A DNA stretch of 64,000 nt, taken from Fen-1258 sp027348115. GTDB taxonomy: Bacteria; Bacteroidota; Ignavibacteria; Ignavibacteriales; Melioribacteraceae. The stretch is taken from contig DAIEQA010000109.1 of assembly GCA_027348115.1 (NCBI GenBank), positions 4,313 to 68,312 of the forward strand, written 5' to 3'. The notes under the pieces were generated by a model. That model searched no databases, was not told where the DNA came from, and was given only the letters and a program-made list of their open reading frames with translations. How positions within the stretch are numbered: the stretch's first letter is position 1; the number at the start of each line of letters is the position of its first letter. Made by a program: the position numbers and the translations under genes. Positions 45,071 to 54,830 of this stretch are shown here, one piece after another.

Positions 45071-45274
45071 TTATGATTCCTTGTTTTCTTTTTTCTTATT
45101 TCCATCTTCTATCACCTCACTTCTGTTTTCTGTTTTTCTTTCATCGAATAAAATTCTAACCGACGGGGTATACTTATCGTCGTATTGACCGCTTTTGACA
45201 GCCCACAAATACGCTGCTAAAAATCCGCCTGCAACAAGCAGACTTGCGCCGACTAAAAGAACAACCACCGACAT
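45071..45274 (-). CDS. ccoS: cbb3 oxidase maturation protein CcoS
   Basis: A 67-residue protein with one helix (residues about 2-26) followed by AVKSGQYDDKYTPSVRILF, the CcoS/FixS signature. CcoS is needed for insertion of haem b and copper into CcoN. Its start shares one base with the ccoI stop. The 72-base gap to ccoNO contains a short direct-repeat-like stretch (45039-45066, AGATAGGAGTTAG-type words) of no clear role. Confidence 0.9.
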   Translation of the reverse strand: MSVVVLLVGASLLVAGGFLAAYLWAVKSGQYDDKYTPSVRILFDERKTENRSEVIEDGNKKKENKES

Positions 45275-47697
45275 TAGATCAAACCTCTTTTCTTTGCAAT
45301 GAGGTTAGTTGCCAAAGTTGTAAACACAACAACAGATATCGAACTGACCGGCATGAGAACAGCGGCAACAAGGGGAGATAACAAACCGCGGAAAGCAAAA
45401 CTTAAGCCGATCGCGTTATAAATCAACGACAATATAAAACTTGCTATAATAATTTTGTTGCCCGTTTTAGAAAATGTTATAAAATCTTTCAATCGATGAA
45501 ATGAGGAAGAATCCAATATACCTTCGCATGCCGGCGAAAAGTTGTTTGTATTATCGGAAATAGAAATCCCGACATCGCTCTGCTTAAGCGCGCCGGCGTC
45601 GTTAAGACCGTCGCCAATCATTAAAACTTTTTTGTCTTTTTGCTGAAGCGCTTCGACAAATTCCAACTTATCCTGCGGAGATTGACGAAAATACAATTCG
45701 CTGTCTTCCGTAAAATATTTTTTAAGATTTAGCTTCTCGCCTTCGCCGTCTCCGGAGAGCAATGCAAGTTCATATCTTTTTTCGAGATCGGGTATGACCT
45801 TGTCTAATCCTTTTCTATACTTGTTTGAGAAACGGAAGTATCCGCGCTCCGAATTGTTTATAGAGATAAAAACTTTGGTTGAGTTGTCATCTTCAATAAT
45901 ATTTTTCGTGCTCGCAAACTTCCGCGAACCGATCTTATAATTATCCCCGTTTACATAAGCAAAAATTCCTTTGCCTGGTTGTTCCTCAAATTGATCGACT
46001 TTTTTGACTGACAGATTAGGGATGGTGTTTAATATCATAACGCTTAACGGATGAGTGGAATTTCTCACAATCGATTTTATGCTTGTCAGTTCGTCATCAG
46101 TCAGGGGGTCGCCAAAGTAATTTACATCGGAAGAATTGTTTTCGGTTATTGTTCCGGTTTTATCAAATACAACCGTGTCGATCGACGCTAACTTTTCGAT
46201 AACGTGCGTGTTCTTAATATAAAATTTATGTCTTCCGAAAATTCGCATAATATTACCGAGAGTAAACGGAGTTGAAAGAGCCAGAGCGCAAGGACAAGCC
46301 AAGATCAACACTGACGTGAAAGCATCGAGGGCTGTTTTAATATTCGGCATCCATACAATTGCGGAAGCGGCAGCGATCAGCAAAACTCCGAATGTAAAAT
46401 ATTTACTAATAATATTAGCTAACGAAGTTACACCGGATTCTTGTTCTTGCTCTTTGTTGAACGCTTTATTATTCCACAACTGGGTCAAATAGCTTTGGGA
46501 GACTTCCTTTATCGTTTCGACCTCGACTGCGCTGCCGATTTGCTTGCCGCCGGCATAAATCATTTGGCCGTTATGTACCGGAACCGGTATCGATTCGCCG
46601 GTAACAAAACTGTAATCGATGTTTGCCGTACCTTTTATTAAAATCGAATCGGCCGGAATTAATTCGTTATTCCGTATAATAATTCTTTCGCCGAGATTTA
46701 ATTTTTCAACCGGTATTGTTGTTTCATTTCCGTCTTTCCTAATTGTCACCGAAATCGGAAAATACGATTTGTAATTCCGTTCAAAGTTTAATGTGTCGTA
46801 AGTTTTGTTTTGAAAAAGTTTTCCTACGAGTAAAAAGAAAACAAGCCCGGCAAGAGAATCGAGATAACCGGCACCGTTGAAAAAAATTATGTCGATCATG
46901 CTTTTAACGAACAAAACAGCTATCCCAAGAGCGAGCGGAACATCGATGTTGACAATTTTTTTCTTGAGTCCTTTCCATGCGGAAATGAAATAATCGCTGC
47001 TGCTGTAAAAGAAAACGGGCACGGCAAGGATAATATTTAAGTAGGCAAATAATCGTTTCAAATGTTCTTGTTCGGCAATCCCGACGGAAAGATATTCCGG
47101 AAAGCTCAACAGCATTATATTCCCAAAGCAAAATCCTGCCACGCCGATTTTGTAGTATAACTTTTTGTATTCACTCTTGCTTTCCTCTTCTTTTTTCTCT
47201 TCGAGATTTAATTGCGGTTCGTAACCGATTGAATCGAGAAGTTCCACCACTTCTCTTAACGAGGTTTCATTCTCTGAAAAAGTAACGAAGATTTTCTTCT
47301 GCAGAAAATTAACTTTAGATGATTTAATGCCCGGATTCAGATTATGAAGATTCTCAAGTATCCAGATACACGAACTGCAGTGCATCTGCAGAATATCGAA
47401 AGTGATTTTGGTTCGATTACCGTCCGTAAAATCGATTAGTTTTTGTTTTAAGTCGAGATCGTTTAGGAAATCGTAGTTCCGCTTAATATAATTTTTTCTT
47501 GTTATACCAGGGTTGTGGTCTATTGAATAATATTCGCAAAGATTATTTCCGTGAAGAAGTTCATAGACGGTTTTGCAGCCGTTGCAGCAGAAAACTTTGT
47601 CATCGATTTTGATCAAATCATCCGGACACTCCTCGCCGCAGTGAAAACAAATTAGCTTTGTATCCGTTAATTGTTCTAGAGTTTCTGCCCTTTCCAA
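45274..47697 (-). CDS. ccoI: Copper-transporting P-type ATPase CcoI / FixI
   Basis: An 807-residue P1B-type ATPase supplying copper to cbb3 oxidase. In order: an N-terminal Cys-rich metal-binding module (CFHCGEECPDD and FCCNGCKTVYELL, residues 18-50), a heavy-metal-associated domain with MHCSSCIWILE (about 105), membrane helices, the CPC metal site in ILACPCALALSTPF (about 468), the phosphorylation motif VFDKTGTITENN (about 520) and the hinge MIGDGLNDAGALKQ. First gene of the nine-gene minus-strand cbb3 operon. The promoter must lie in 47698-47912, shared with the divergent SDR gene, but no clear FNR-type box was found there. Confidence 0.94.
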   Translation of the reverse strand: MERAETLEQLTDTKLICFHCGEECPDDLIKIDDKVFCCNGCKTVYELLHGNNLCEYYSIDHNPGITRKNYIKRNYDFLNDLDLKQKLIDFTDGNRTKITFDILQMHCSSCIWILENLHNLNPGIKSSKVNFLQKKIFVTFSENETSLREVVELLDSIGYEPQLNLEEKKEEESKSEYKKLYYKIGVAGFCFGNIMLLSFPEYLSVGIAEQEHLKRLFAYLNIILAVPVFFYSSSDYFISAWKGLKKKIVNIDVPLALGIAVLFVKSMIDIIFFNGAGYLDSLAGLVFFLLVGKLFQNKTYDTLNFERNYKSYFPISVTIRKDGNETTIPVEKLNLGERIIIRNNELIPADSILIKGTANIDYSFVTGESIPVPVHNGQMIYAGGKQIGSAVEVETIKEVSQSYLTQLWNNKAFNKEQEQESGVTSLANIISKYFTFGVLLIAAASAIVWMPNIKTALDAFTSVLILACPCALALSTPFTLGNIMRIFGRHKFYIKNTHVIEKLASIDTVVFDKTGTITENNSSDVNYFGDPLTDDELTSIKSIVRNSTHPLSVMILNTIPNLSVKKVDQFEEQPGKGIFAYVNGDNYKIGSRKFASTKNIIEDDNSTKVFISINNSERGYFRFSNKYRKGLDKVIPDLEKRYELALLSGDGEGEKLNLKKYFTEDSELYFRQSPQDKLEFVEALQQKDKKVLMIGDGLNDAGALKQSDVGISISDNTNNFSPACEGILDSSSFHRLKDFITFSKTGNKIIIASFILSLIYNAIGLSFAFRGLLSPLVAAVLMPVSSISVVVFTTLATNLIAKKRGLI

Positions 47698-47912
47698 ATT
47701 TGGTTCTTAGATTGTGTAATAAACTGTTGCTTAAAACTTCTATGTGAAGATAAAAAATCCAAGACCTTTTGTCTAATAATTATTAATGAAGTATATATCC
47801 GCATATTCAAATCTTTCTGATATGAAGAACATGCCAATAACTGAACATGCATCTTGGGAATTCTAAAACGACATACTTAAATTTGCAACATTAAAAAATT
47901 ACCGGAGGTTCA

Positions 47913-48683
47913 GTGTTGACGTTAAAAAATAAAATGGTTTTTATCACGGGCGCTTCGTCTGGAATAGGTAAATCATGCGCTTATGCTTTTGCCAAGGAAG
48001 GAGCCAATATAATAATCAGCGCCCGAAGGGTAAATCTTGTTGAAGAAGTTGCGGAGGATATCCGCCAAAAGTTCGGGGTTAAAGTCCATGCGTTCCAACT
48101 TGATGTTAGAAACAGGAAAGAGGTTATAAATTCCGTCGACGCTCTCCCCGGTGAATTTAAAAATATTGATATCTTAATCAATAACGCCGGCTTGGCAAGA
48201 GGACTAAACAAATTTTACGAAGACAATCCTGACGGCTGGGATGAAATGATTGATACAAATGTGAAAGGATTGCTTTACGTGACTCACGCGATTCTACCCG
48301 GTATGATGGAAAGGAAGTTCGGGCATATAATCAATATTGGTTCGATAGCCGGACGCGAAGCTTATCCTAAAGGTGCGGTTTATTGCGCAACCAAGCATGC
48401 GGTTGACGCAATTACCAGATCATTAAGGATGGATACAATAGATAAAAATATCCTTGTGAGCACAATAGATGCCGGACTGGTAGAAACGGGATTCAGTAAA
48501 GTTCGTTTTTACGGAGATGAAGAGAAAGCTAAAAATGTTTATAAAGGATTGGATCCGATAACCGGCGATGATGTTGCAGATGCGGTAATTTTCTGTGTGT
48601 CGCGTCCGCCTAATGTTAATATTTCGGAAATTACTTTGCTTGCTGCAAGGCAGGCTAACGCTACAATATCTTACCGTGAGTAG
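47913..48683 (+). CDS. SDR family oxidoreductase (YdfG-like)
   Basis: A 256-residue classical short-chain dehydrogenase. The NADP-binding FITGASSGIGKSCAYAFAKE is at residues 11-30, LINNAGLARG near 89, the catalytic serine in IINIGSIAGRE (about 142) and YCATKHAV with Tyr and Lys (about 155-160). It resembles YdfG/NADP-dependent 3-hydroxy acid dehydrogenases. GGAGG lies 4 bases before GTG (47913) and 7 bases before the next codon, TTG (47916), so the true start may be either. Confidence 0.88.
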   Translation: MLTLKNKMVFITGASSGIGKSCAYAFAKEGANIIISARRVNLVEEVAEDIRQKFGVKVHAFQLDVRNRKEVINSVDALPGEFKNIDILINNAGLARGLNKFYEDNPDGWDEMIDTNVKGLLYVTHAILPGMMERKFGHIINIGSIAGREAYPKGAVYCATKHAVDAITRSLRMDTIDKNILVSTIDAGLVETGFSKVRFYGDEEKAKNVYKGLDPITGDDVADAVIFCVSRPPNVNISEITLLAARQANATISYRE

Positions 48684-48743
48684 GAACACTCCCCTTAATT
48701 CTATTCTTTGTAACGAGAGAGACACAAGATGAGGGTCAAAAAA

Positions 48744-48776
48744 GAACCCCGATAAAATCGGGGCTCTTGGTTTTTA
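48744..48776 (+). terminator. Rho-independent terminator after the SDR gene
   Basis: CCCCGAT (48747-48753) pairs with ATCGGGG (48757-48763) around AAA, within AGAGCC/GGCTCT-like flanks and followed by a T-run at 48771-48775. It lies between convergent SDR and tsaC-like genes. Confidence 0.85.
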
Positions 48777-48794
48777 TAGGATGAAAATTTATGC

Positions 48795-49406
48795 TTAGTA
48801 AAATATACTTACGTCTCCGGCACCTTCACGAATAACTTCCGGCTCTTCATTGCTTAAGTCGACAATGCTGGATGGCTCGCCTTCGAGTGCACCGGTTGCA
48901 AGCATCAGATCAACCTGAATGTTGAAAATATTTTTTATCTCTTCAGGATTAAACAGAATATCTCCTTTACGATTTGTTACACTTGTGCTTACTATAGGAT
49001 GCCCCAATTCTTTTACAAGACTTAACGCAACAGGGTGATTAGGAATCCTGATTCCCACAGTATTTCGTTTTGTCCATAAAGTTTTAGGCACTTCCTTTGC
49101 CGCCGGTAAAACAAATGTGTACGGCCCCGGTAAAAGCTTGCGCATAGTTTTGTAAGCGTAGTCAGAAACTTTTGCGTATTTGGAAATGTCTTTTAGATCC
49201 GGACATATAAAACTAAACAGCTTTGTTCCGGCTTCATGTTTAATAGCATATACTCTTTCGAGAGCTTCTTTGTTGAAAATGTCGCAACCGATTCCGTAAA
49301 CCGTATCGGTTGGATAAATAATTACTCCTCCTTCTCGCAAAATTTCTACAGCTTTGTTAATAAATCTTAATTGAGGTGTAACAGGATGCAATTCATAATA
49401 TTCCAT
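48795..49406 (-). CDS. tsaC: L-threonylcarbamoyladenylate synthase (Sua5/YciO/YrdC)
   Basis: A 203-residue YrdC-fold protein making threonylcarbamoyl-AMP for the t6A37 tRNA modification. Motifs are GGVIIYPTDTVYGIGCDIFN (residues 25-44), KLFSFICPDL, LLPGPYTFVLPA and RIPNHPVALSL. Length fits TsaC or YciO. The SSIVDLSNEEPEVIREGAG end is typical. YciO-type paralogs of unclear role cannot be ruled out. Confidence 0.87.
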   Translation of the reverse strand: MEYYELHPVTPQLRFINKAVEILREGGVIIYPTDTVYGIGCDIFNKEALERVYAIKHEAGTKLFSFICPDLKDISKYAKVSDYAYKTMRKLLPGPYTFVLPAAKEVPKTLWTKRNTVGIRIPNHPVALSLVKELGHPIVSTSVTNRKGDILFNPEEIKNIFNIQVDLMLATGALEGEPSSIVDLSNEEPEVIREGAGDVSIFY

Positions 49407-49595
49407 AGACTGCTCCTTCCTTTGTTTGTGGTTCTGTGTCTCTTATACAATGAAGCTTATGTTGAAGTTCTGCATTCGCGGTGTATTTAGAAAAGTTTCT
49501 ACTATAAAAAAGGTTTTTTAAAACTAATAGTCAACAAAAATTTCTGGTAAAAATGTGATGAATTGCGGAAATTAAATTTCAAAAAATGGGAAACG

Positions 49596-50762
49596 ATGAA
49601 ATTCGCAAAAATTTCGAGGCAGGTAATAGTTTTAGGACTGGTAAGTTTATTCACGGATTTTGCCAGCGAGATGCTTTACCCCATCACTCCGATTTTTTTA
49701 ACTGCAGTTCTTGGCGCCTCAATGTCGGTAGTAGGTCTTATCGAAGGCATTGCGGAAGTAACGGCAGGATTTCTAAAAGGATATTTCGGAAATCTTTCGG
49801 ATAAAACTGGCAAGCGTTCGATATTTCTTGTAGCGGGTTACGGCATTTCGGGCGCTGTAAAATCATTGCCGGGTTTTATAGTTACAATTCCATCTGTTAT
49901 TATTTCAAGGGTAATAGATAGAGTAGGAAAGGGAATTCGTACGGCACCGCGCGATGCTTTGCTTGCAAGCTATGCCAATGGAAACACCGGAGCCGTATTC
50001 GGATTTCATAGAGGGATGGATACACTGGGCGCCGTAATTGGTCCGCTCACTGCAATTTCTCTTTTATATTTCTTTCCGGGCAAGTATTCATGGATATATC
50101 TATTTGCATTAATTCCCTCGCTGTGCGCAATTGGATTTACCCTGGCAGTTAAGGATAGTCAGGCTAAAACCAGAACGTCTTCCAAAAAAAATTATTCCGC
50201 ATTTTTAATAAACGCTTCTGGAGAATACAAAACTTTTCTTGCACTGTTCACATTGTTTTCATTTGTAAACAGCAGCGATGTATTTTTAATCTTGAAGTCC
50301 AAACAAATTTCTCATTCCGATCTTTCGGCAATTCTGGGTTATGTTTTCTATAATATTATTTATGCGGCATCGTCTTACCCTATCGGCCTTTTAGCGGATA
50401 AATTCGGGAAGAAAAATATTTTTGTAATAGGGTTGATAATTTTTTCCATCACTTATTTCGGCTTTGCCGTGAATGCCGAGAATATTTTTATCTGGTTCCT
50501 TTTTGCTTCATACGGAATTTATGCTTCGTCGACAGAAGGCGTAGCCAAGGCATGGGTTTCAGATTTAGTTCCGGATGAATTCCGCGGATCCGCAATAGGC
50601 CTGCTTACAATGCTTTCAAGCTTTGCCGTAATGTTCGGATCATTTTTAACAGGGTCTCTCTGGGATAATTTCGGCGCTCAAATACCGTTTTTAGTTTCTT
50701 CTTTTGTTAGTCTGTTAATTGCGATGATTCTTCTTTTCAAAAAAAAGAAAGGTATACGCTAA
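49596..50762 (+). CDS. MFS transporter
   Basis: A 388-residue major facilitator with about 12 membrane helices. The opening LGLVSLFTDFASEMLYPITP and the loop 2-3 signature GYFGNLSDKTGKRS are characteristic of the MFS subgroup seen in many environmental bacteria. Substrate is unknown. ATG at 49596 follows ATGGGAAACG. A TTG at 49563 in frame would add a charged leader and is rejected. Confidence 0.87.
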   Translation: MKFAKISRQVIVLGLVSLFTDFASEMLYPITPIFLTAVLGASMSVVGLIEGIAEVTAGFLKGYFGNLSDKTGKRSIFLVAGYGISGAVKSLPGFIVTIPSVIISRVIDRVGKGIRTAPRDALLASYANGNTGAVFGFHRGMDTLGAVIGPLTAISLLYFFPGKYSWIYLFALIPSLCAIGFTLAVKDSQAKTRTSSKKNYSAFLINASGEYKTFLALFTLFSFVNSSDVFLILKSKQISHSDLSAILGYVFYNIIYAASSYPIGLLADKFGKKNIFVIGLIIFSITYFGFAVNAENIFIWFLFASYGIYASSTEGVAKAWVSDLVPDEFRGSAIGLLTMLSSFAVMFGSFLTGSLWDNFGAQIPFLVSSFVSLLIAMILLFKKKKGIR

Positions 50763-50843
50763 AAAACTTTTCTGTTTAACCATATATAGTAGAGTTGCCG
50801 ACTTTTTATCTAAGTACCCAATTTCCTATTTTTGAGTAGCAAT

Positions 50844-51545
50844 ATGAATGGCATTATGAATAAAGATAAATTAGCAGTGGTTGCGGTTAGCGGCGGAATG
50901 GACAGCTGCGTTACCGCGGCAATTGCAAATCAAACTTCGGAACTGGCTTTAATACATATAAATTACGGTCAGCGTACTCAAGCCCGCGAGCTTAAAGCGT
51001 TTAACGATATTGCCGATTTTTATAATGTAGATAAACGCCTGGTAATAGATCTTTCGCACTTTGCAAAGATCGGCGGCTCGTCTTTAACGGATCAAAAAAT
51101 TGAGGTAACAAAAGCGGATTTGGCAAACAAAGAAGTTCCCACTTCGTATGTGCCGTTTCGCAATGCTAATATATTAAGTGCGTGTGTAAGCTGGGCTGAA
51201 GTCTTAAATGCCGGTTCGGTTTACATCGGCGCGGTTTACGAAGACGCCAGCGGATACCCGGATTGCCGTCCACAGTTTTACGAAGCGTTTGAAAAGATGG
51301 TCGATATCGGAACGAAACCTTCTACCCATATAAAAATTGAAACGCCTATAATTTATTTATCCAAAGCGGAAATTGTAAAGAAGGGAATGGAGCTCGGCGC
51401 GCCGCTTCATTTAACGTGGTCGTGTTATCAAAGCGAAGATGAAGCCTGCGGTGTATGCGACAGCTGCGCTTTCCGTCTGCGCGGTTTTCGACTTGCCGGC
51501 GTTGACGACCCGATTGCGTATAAAATTAGGCCGGATTATTTTTGA
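50844..51545 (+). CDS. queC: 7-cyano-7-deazaguanine synthase
   Basis: A 233-residue ATP-dependent enzyme converting carboxy-deazaguanine to preQ0 in queuosine synthesis. The PP-loop is VAVSGGMDSCVTAA (about residues 10-23). The zinc-binding C-terminal cysteines are in TWSCYQSEDEACGVCDSC. An INYGQRTQARE segment matches QueC. ATG at 50844 is chosen, with another Met at 50856 possible. The pathway partner queF lies 2.8 kb downstream in the same orientation, beyond the R-M cassette. Confidence 0.93.
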   Translation: MNGIMNKDKLAVVAVSGGMDSCVTAAIANQTSELALIHINYGQRTQARELKAFNDIADFYNVDKRLVIDLSHFAKIGGSSLTDQKIEVTKADLANKEVPTSYVPFRNANILSACVSWAEVLNAGSVYIGAVYEDASGYPDCRPQFYEAFEKMVDIGTKPSTHIKIETPIIYLSKAEIVKKGMELGAPLHLTWSCYQSEDEACGVCDSCAFRLRGFRLAGVDDPIAYKIRPDYF

Positions 51546-51645
51546 GTGTAGAATGAAGAATTCAGAATGAAGAGTGTAGAGCTTTTTTATGTATGTTATC
51601 ACATAAGCAATATCAGTTGTAAAGGAAATTGAAAGAATAAAAAAA

Positions 51646-53227
51646 ATGAACCAAGAATTAATTACGATAAAAGAAGCAAGTGAATGGATTAGTATTCAAC
51701 TGAAGAAGGATATCACTCCGTCAAATATTTCTTATTTAGTTAATTATGGAAGAATCAAAAAATTTTCAGATAATGGTAACACCCTTGTAAGCAAAAAGGA
51801 GTTGATTCGCTATTATGATTCGTATTATGGGAATCGACAAATCAACTGGAAAGAAAAACTCGGAAATGACATAGATTGGCATTTATCATTCGAGCAATAC
51901 AAGGAATTTCAAACTACTAAACATGTCCATCGACTTCATCCATATAAAGGTAAATTCATTCCGCAACTAGTGGAATATTTTCTGGATGATCACACGGATG
52001 AATTTAAAAAGGAAGTTTATTTCAACAAAGGAGATATCGTTCTCGATCCATTTTGTGGAAGCGGAACAACTCTAGTACAAGCTAATGAACTTGGGATGAA
52101 TTGTCTTGGCGTTGATATTTCATCTTTTAATTCATTGATGAGTAATGCCAAAATTGGTAAGTATAATTTATTTGAGCTAAAAATTGAGATACAAAAAATC
52201 ACAGAGGAGTTACGACAATTTATTTATGACTCCAAGACAGTAAAGTTTGAGAAAGAGTTGCTTGATAAACTCTCGAAGTTTAATAATGAATATTTTCCTT
52301 CTCCAGAATACAAGCTAAGGATAAACAATGATGAAATAGATGAAAAAGAATACGGGAAAGCAAAGGAAAATGAATTTCTCCCTATCTATAAAAAATTAGT
52401 TAAAGAGTTTGAAATTGAATTAAAGCAAGGGAAATCAGATACTTTTTTAGATAAATGGTTTCTTCAACAAGTTAGATCAGAAATAGAGTTCGTTTTCGAT
52501 TTGATAAAAAAAAATAAAGATCCCGGAAATAAAAAAAATTGTATCTATCATTCTCAGTCGTACTATTCGTTCTTGTCGCGCAACAACTCATTCTGACTTA
52601 GCAACACTTCTTGAGCCAATAACAACAACGTATTATTGTTCTAAGCATGGGAAGATTTGCAAGCCATTGTTTTCAATATTAAGCTGGTGGGAAAGGTACT
52701 CCATTGACACTCTGAAACGTCTTACTGAATTTAATAAATTAAGAACGAATACATATCAGCATTGCATTACGGGCGATAGTAGGGAAATCAATTTGTTCTC
52801 TGCAATTGAAAAAGTTAATCCGGGTTTTGCCAAACAAATTAAAGATCAAAAGATCAGCGGAATATTTTCTAGTCCACCATACGTTGGTTTGATTAATTAT
52901 CATGAGCAACATGCTTACGCTTACGATTTGTTCGGTTTAAAAAGAAAAGACGAATTAGAAATAGGACCACTTTTCAAAGGACAGGGAAGTGAGGCAAAGA
53001 AATCATATATCGAAGGGATATCAGCTGTATTAATTAATTGTAAAAAGTATTTAAAAGAAGATTATAATGTTTTTCTTGTTGCTAATGATAAATATGATAT
53101 GTACACAAAGATTGCAGAAAAATCCGGGATGAGAATAGTCCAACAGTTCAAACGGCCTGTACTGAACAGAACTGAAAAAGACAAAGCTGCGTACTCAGAA
53201 AGTATATTTCATTTCAAGGGGAACTAA
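51646..53227 (+). pseudogene. DNA methyltransferase of the R-M cassette, frameshifted at an A-run
   Basis: Two frames together encode one ~526-residue amino-methyltransferase. The first (51646-52596) has an N-terminal DNA-binding-like region, HRLHPYKGKFIPQLVEYFL and the SAM-binding motif LDPFCGSGTTLVQAN (about 135-149). The second contains motif IV, FSSPPYVGLINYHEQH, and ends at 53227. Reading on in the second frame from 52538 gives continuous sensible protein (ILSRTIRSC then RATTHSDLATLLEP). The switch is at eight A residues, 52531-52538: one A fewer restores the frame. The motif order I then IV marks an alpha-type N4-cytosine or N6-adenine enzyme. It abuts the endonuclease gene. It may be phase-variable, inactivated, or a homopolymer read error. 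Confidence 0.8.
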
Positions 53228-54283
53228 ATGGACTCATTAAAAAAAGAAAAAATTGCTTTGGAGGTAGTTAAAACTGTAAAATCAAAATTCGATGATTTTC
53301 CAGAAGATGCCTCAAATAATCGTAATGCACCATTCCATGAAGCTTTTCTAAATGCATTTAAATTGAGAATTGAACATTATGTAACTGATATACCAATTTT
53401 TGTGAGCCTCGCAAGTTGGATGCATGGTTTGAATACTCGCTTAGGTCAATCATTTTTTGAAAAAACAGCTCACATACTTTGCGACGGCGAGAAAAGAAAA
53501 TTCGCAAATCTTAAGATAAACGATCATCAGCAATCAGTGATTAACGGGATAATAGCTTCATGTAAGAATTCAACTCGTTTGCCAAACTTATTTTCTGAAA
53601 ATGAAGAAATTTACTTGAAACTTGATGTCGGAGAAATCGACGCACCAAACTTTTCAGCAGATGTATTCTTTGAAGATGAAACAAGTTTGACTTTAATTGA
53701 GCTAAAGACAGTCAAACCTAATAGTGATGTTTTTAAAGAGCAGAAAAGTAAATTCTTGAATGGAAAAGCTGCTTTGAAAAATAGATTTCCAGCGAAAGAA
53801 ATTCATTTTTATCTTGGTTTTCCATTTGATCCACTGCATAAAGAAAAATGTGGTTATGATAAAAAGCGTTTTTTCGATTATAGTGTTGACTTCAAAAAAT
53901 ATTTTGCAAATGAAGAAGTTTTACTTTCAAACGAACTTTGGGATTTCCTTTCACAAGAGAAAAATACCATGGAAGATATTCTAGAAATTATTAATAAAAT
54001 TGCACAACCTGATTTCATGGATAAATTTGATTTTATTAATGATGTAAAAAACATCGCAGTAGATAAAGGGAAATACAAAGCAATCCTATCTGATTGGTTC
54101 ATGAAAAGGGAACTTGTGATGCTGGATCATTATGATAAGATTAAAGTTGCGGCAAAGGAGGATAAAAGACTTCAAAGAGTTCTATCACAAAATTTATTTG
54201 ATTCTGAAAATGAGTATAAGGAAAACCGAATTCTTTCGTTATTAAGTGTCTTAAATAAAATTGATTTCTCAAATATGGCTTGA
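53228..54283 (+). CDS. Type II restriction endonuclease, TdeIII-like
   Basis: A 351-residue protein starting directly after the methyltransferase stop. The core shows a PD-(D/E)XK-like pattern: KLDVGEIDAPNFSADVFFED, then SLTLIELKTVKPN with the E-x-K active site (about residues 155-165), and the conserved LASWMHGLNTRLGQSFFE early on. The whole resembles the TdeIII family, whose characterised members cut GGNCC. That specificity is inference here. The cassette has visibly lower GC and more Lys/Asn-rich products than neighbouring genes, a sign of transfer. Confidence 0.72.
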   Translation: MDSLKKEKIALEVVKTVKSKFDDFPEDASNNRNAPFHEAFLNAFKLRIEHYVTDIPIFVSLASWMHGLNTRLGQSFFEKTAHILCDGEKRKFANLKINDHQQSVINGIIASCKNSTRLPNLFSENEEIYLKLDVGEIDAPNFSADVFFEDETSLTLIELKTVKPNSDVFKEQKSKFLNGKAALKNRFPAKEIHFYLGFPFDPLHKEKCGYDKKRFFDYSVDFKKYFANEEVLLSNELWDFLSQEKNTMEDILEIINKIAQPDFMDKFDFINDVKNIAVDKGKYKAILSDWFMKRELVMLDHYDKIKVAAKEDKRLQRVLSQNLFDSENEYKENRILSLLSVLNKIDFSNMA

Positions 54284-54388
54284 AATGCTTTTGAGTTTGA
54301 ATGAAGAGTCTAATTTTTATCTGCGCAGATCTGTTAAATCAGTTTGATCTGTATTCTATAAATTGAATTTTATTTAACTGAGTTATAT

Positions 54389-54763
54389 ATGACCGACAAA
54401 ACTAAAATCCTTGATACATTTCCTAATCCAAATCCGGAGCGGGATTACATAATAATCCACACGGCGCCAGAGTTTACATCGCTTTGCCCTAAGACCGGTC
54501 AGCCCGATTTTGCCACTATCATTCTCGAATACATACCGGAAAAAATCTGCGTCGAGTTAAAGAGCTACAAATTTTATTTGCAGTCTTACCGCAACGATGG
54601 AATATTCTTTGAGGCGGTAACCAACAAGATATTAAACGACTTGGACAAAGTGATGAAACCGCGCTATATAAAAATTACCGCTAAGTTTAACACGCGCGGC
54701 GGAATTTCATCGGAGATAATTGCCGAGCAGAGAAGGAAAAAATTGAAGAAAAAATTTGTCTGA
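54389..54763 (+). CDS. queF: NADPH-dependent 7-cyano-7-deazaguanine reductase
   Basis: A 124-residue type I QueF, reducing preQ0 to preQ1. The catalytic cysteine is in FTSLCPKTGQPDFATI (about residue 32), the NADPH/substrate motif is ELKSYKFYLQSYRNDGIFFE, and the C-terminus has FNTRGGISS. It is full length. It follows the R-M cassette by 105 bases and is probably the original neighbour of queC. Confidence 0.95.
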   Translation: MTDKTKILDTFPNPNPERDYIIIHTAPEFTSLCPKTGQPDFATIILEYIPEKICVELKSYKFYLQSYRNDGIFFEAVTNKILNDLDKVMKPRYIKITAKFNTRGGISSEIIAEQRRKKLKKKFV

Positions 54764-54830
54764 CGGAACATGAATTCCCAGCTTAATTCTAATTAACTAA
54801 TTATTAGTAATTAATTTTTTTGGAGAAGAC

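Noticed and set aside
47698..47912. FNR/Crp-type box controlling the cbb3 operon
   Set aside because: No TTGAT-N4-ATCAA-like dyad was found in the divergent promoter region; only AT-rich sequence is visible.
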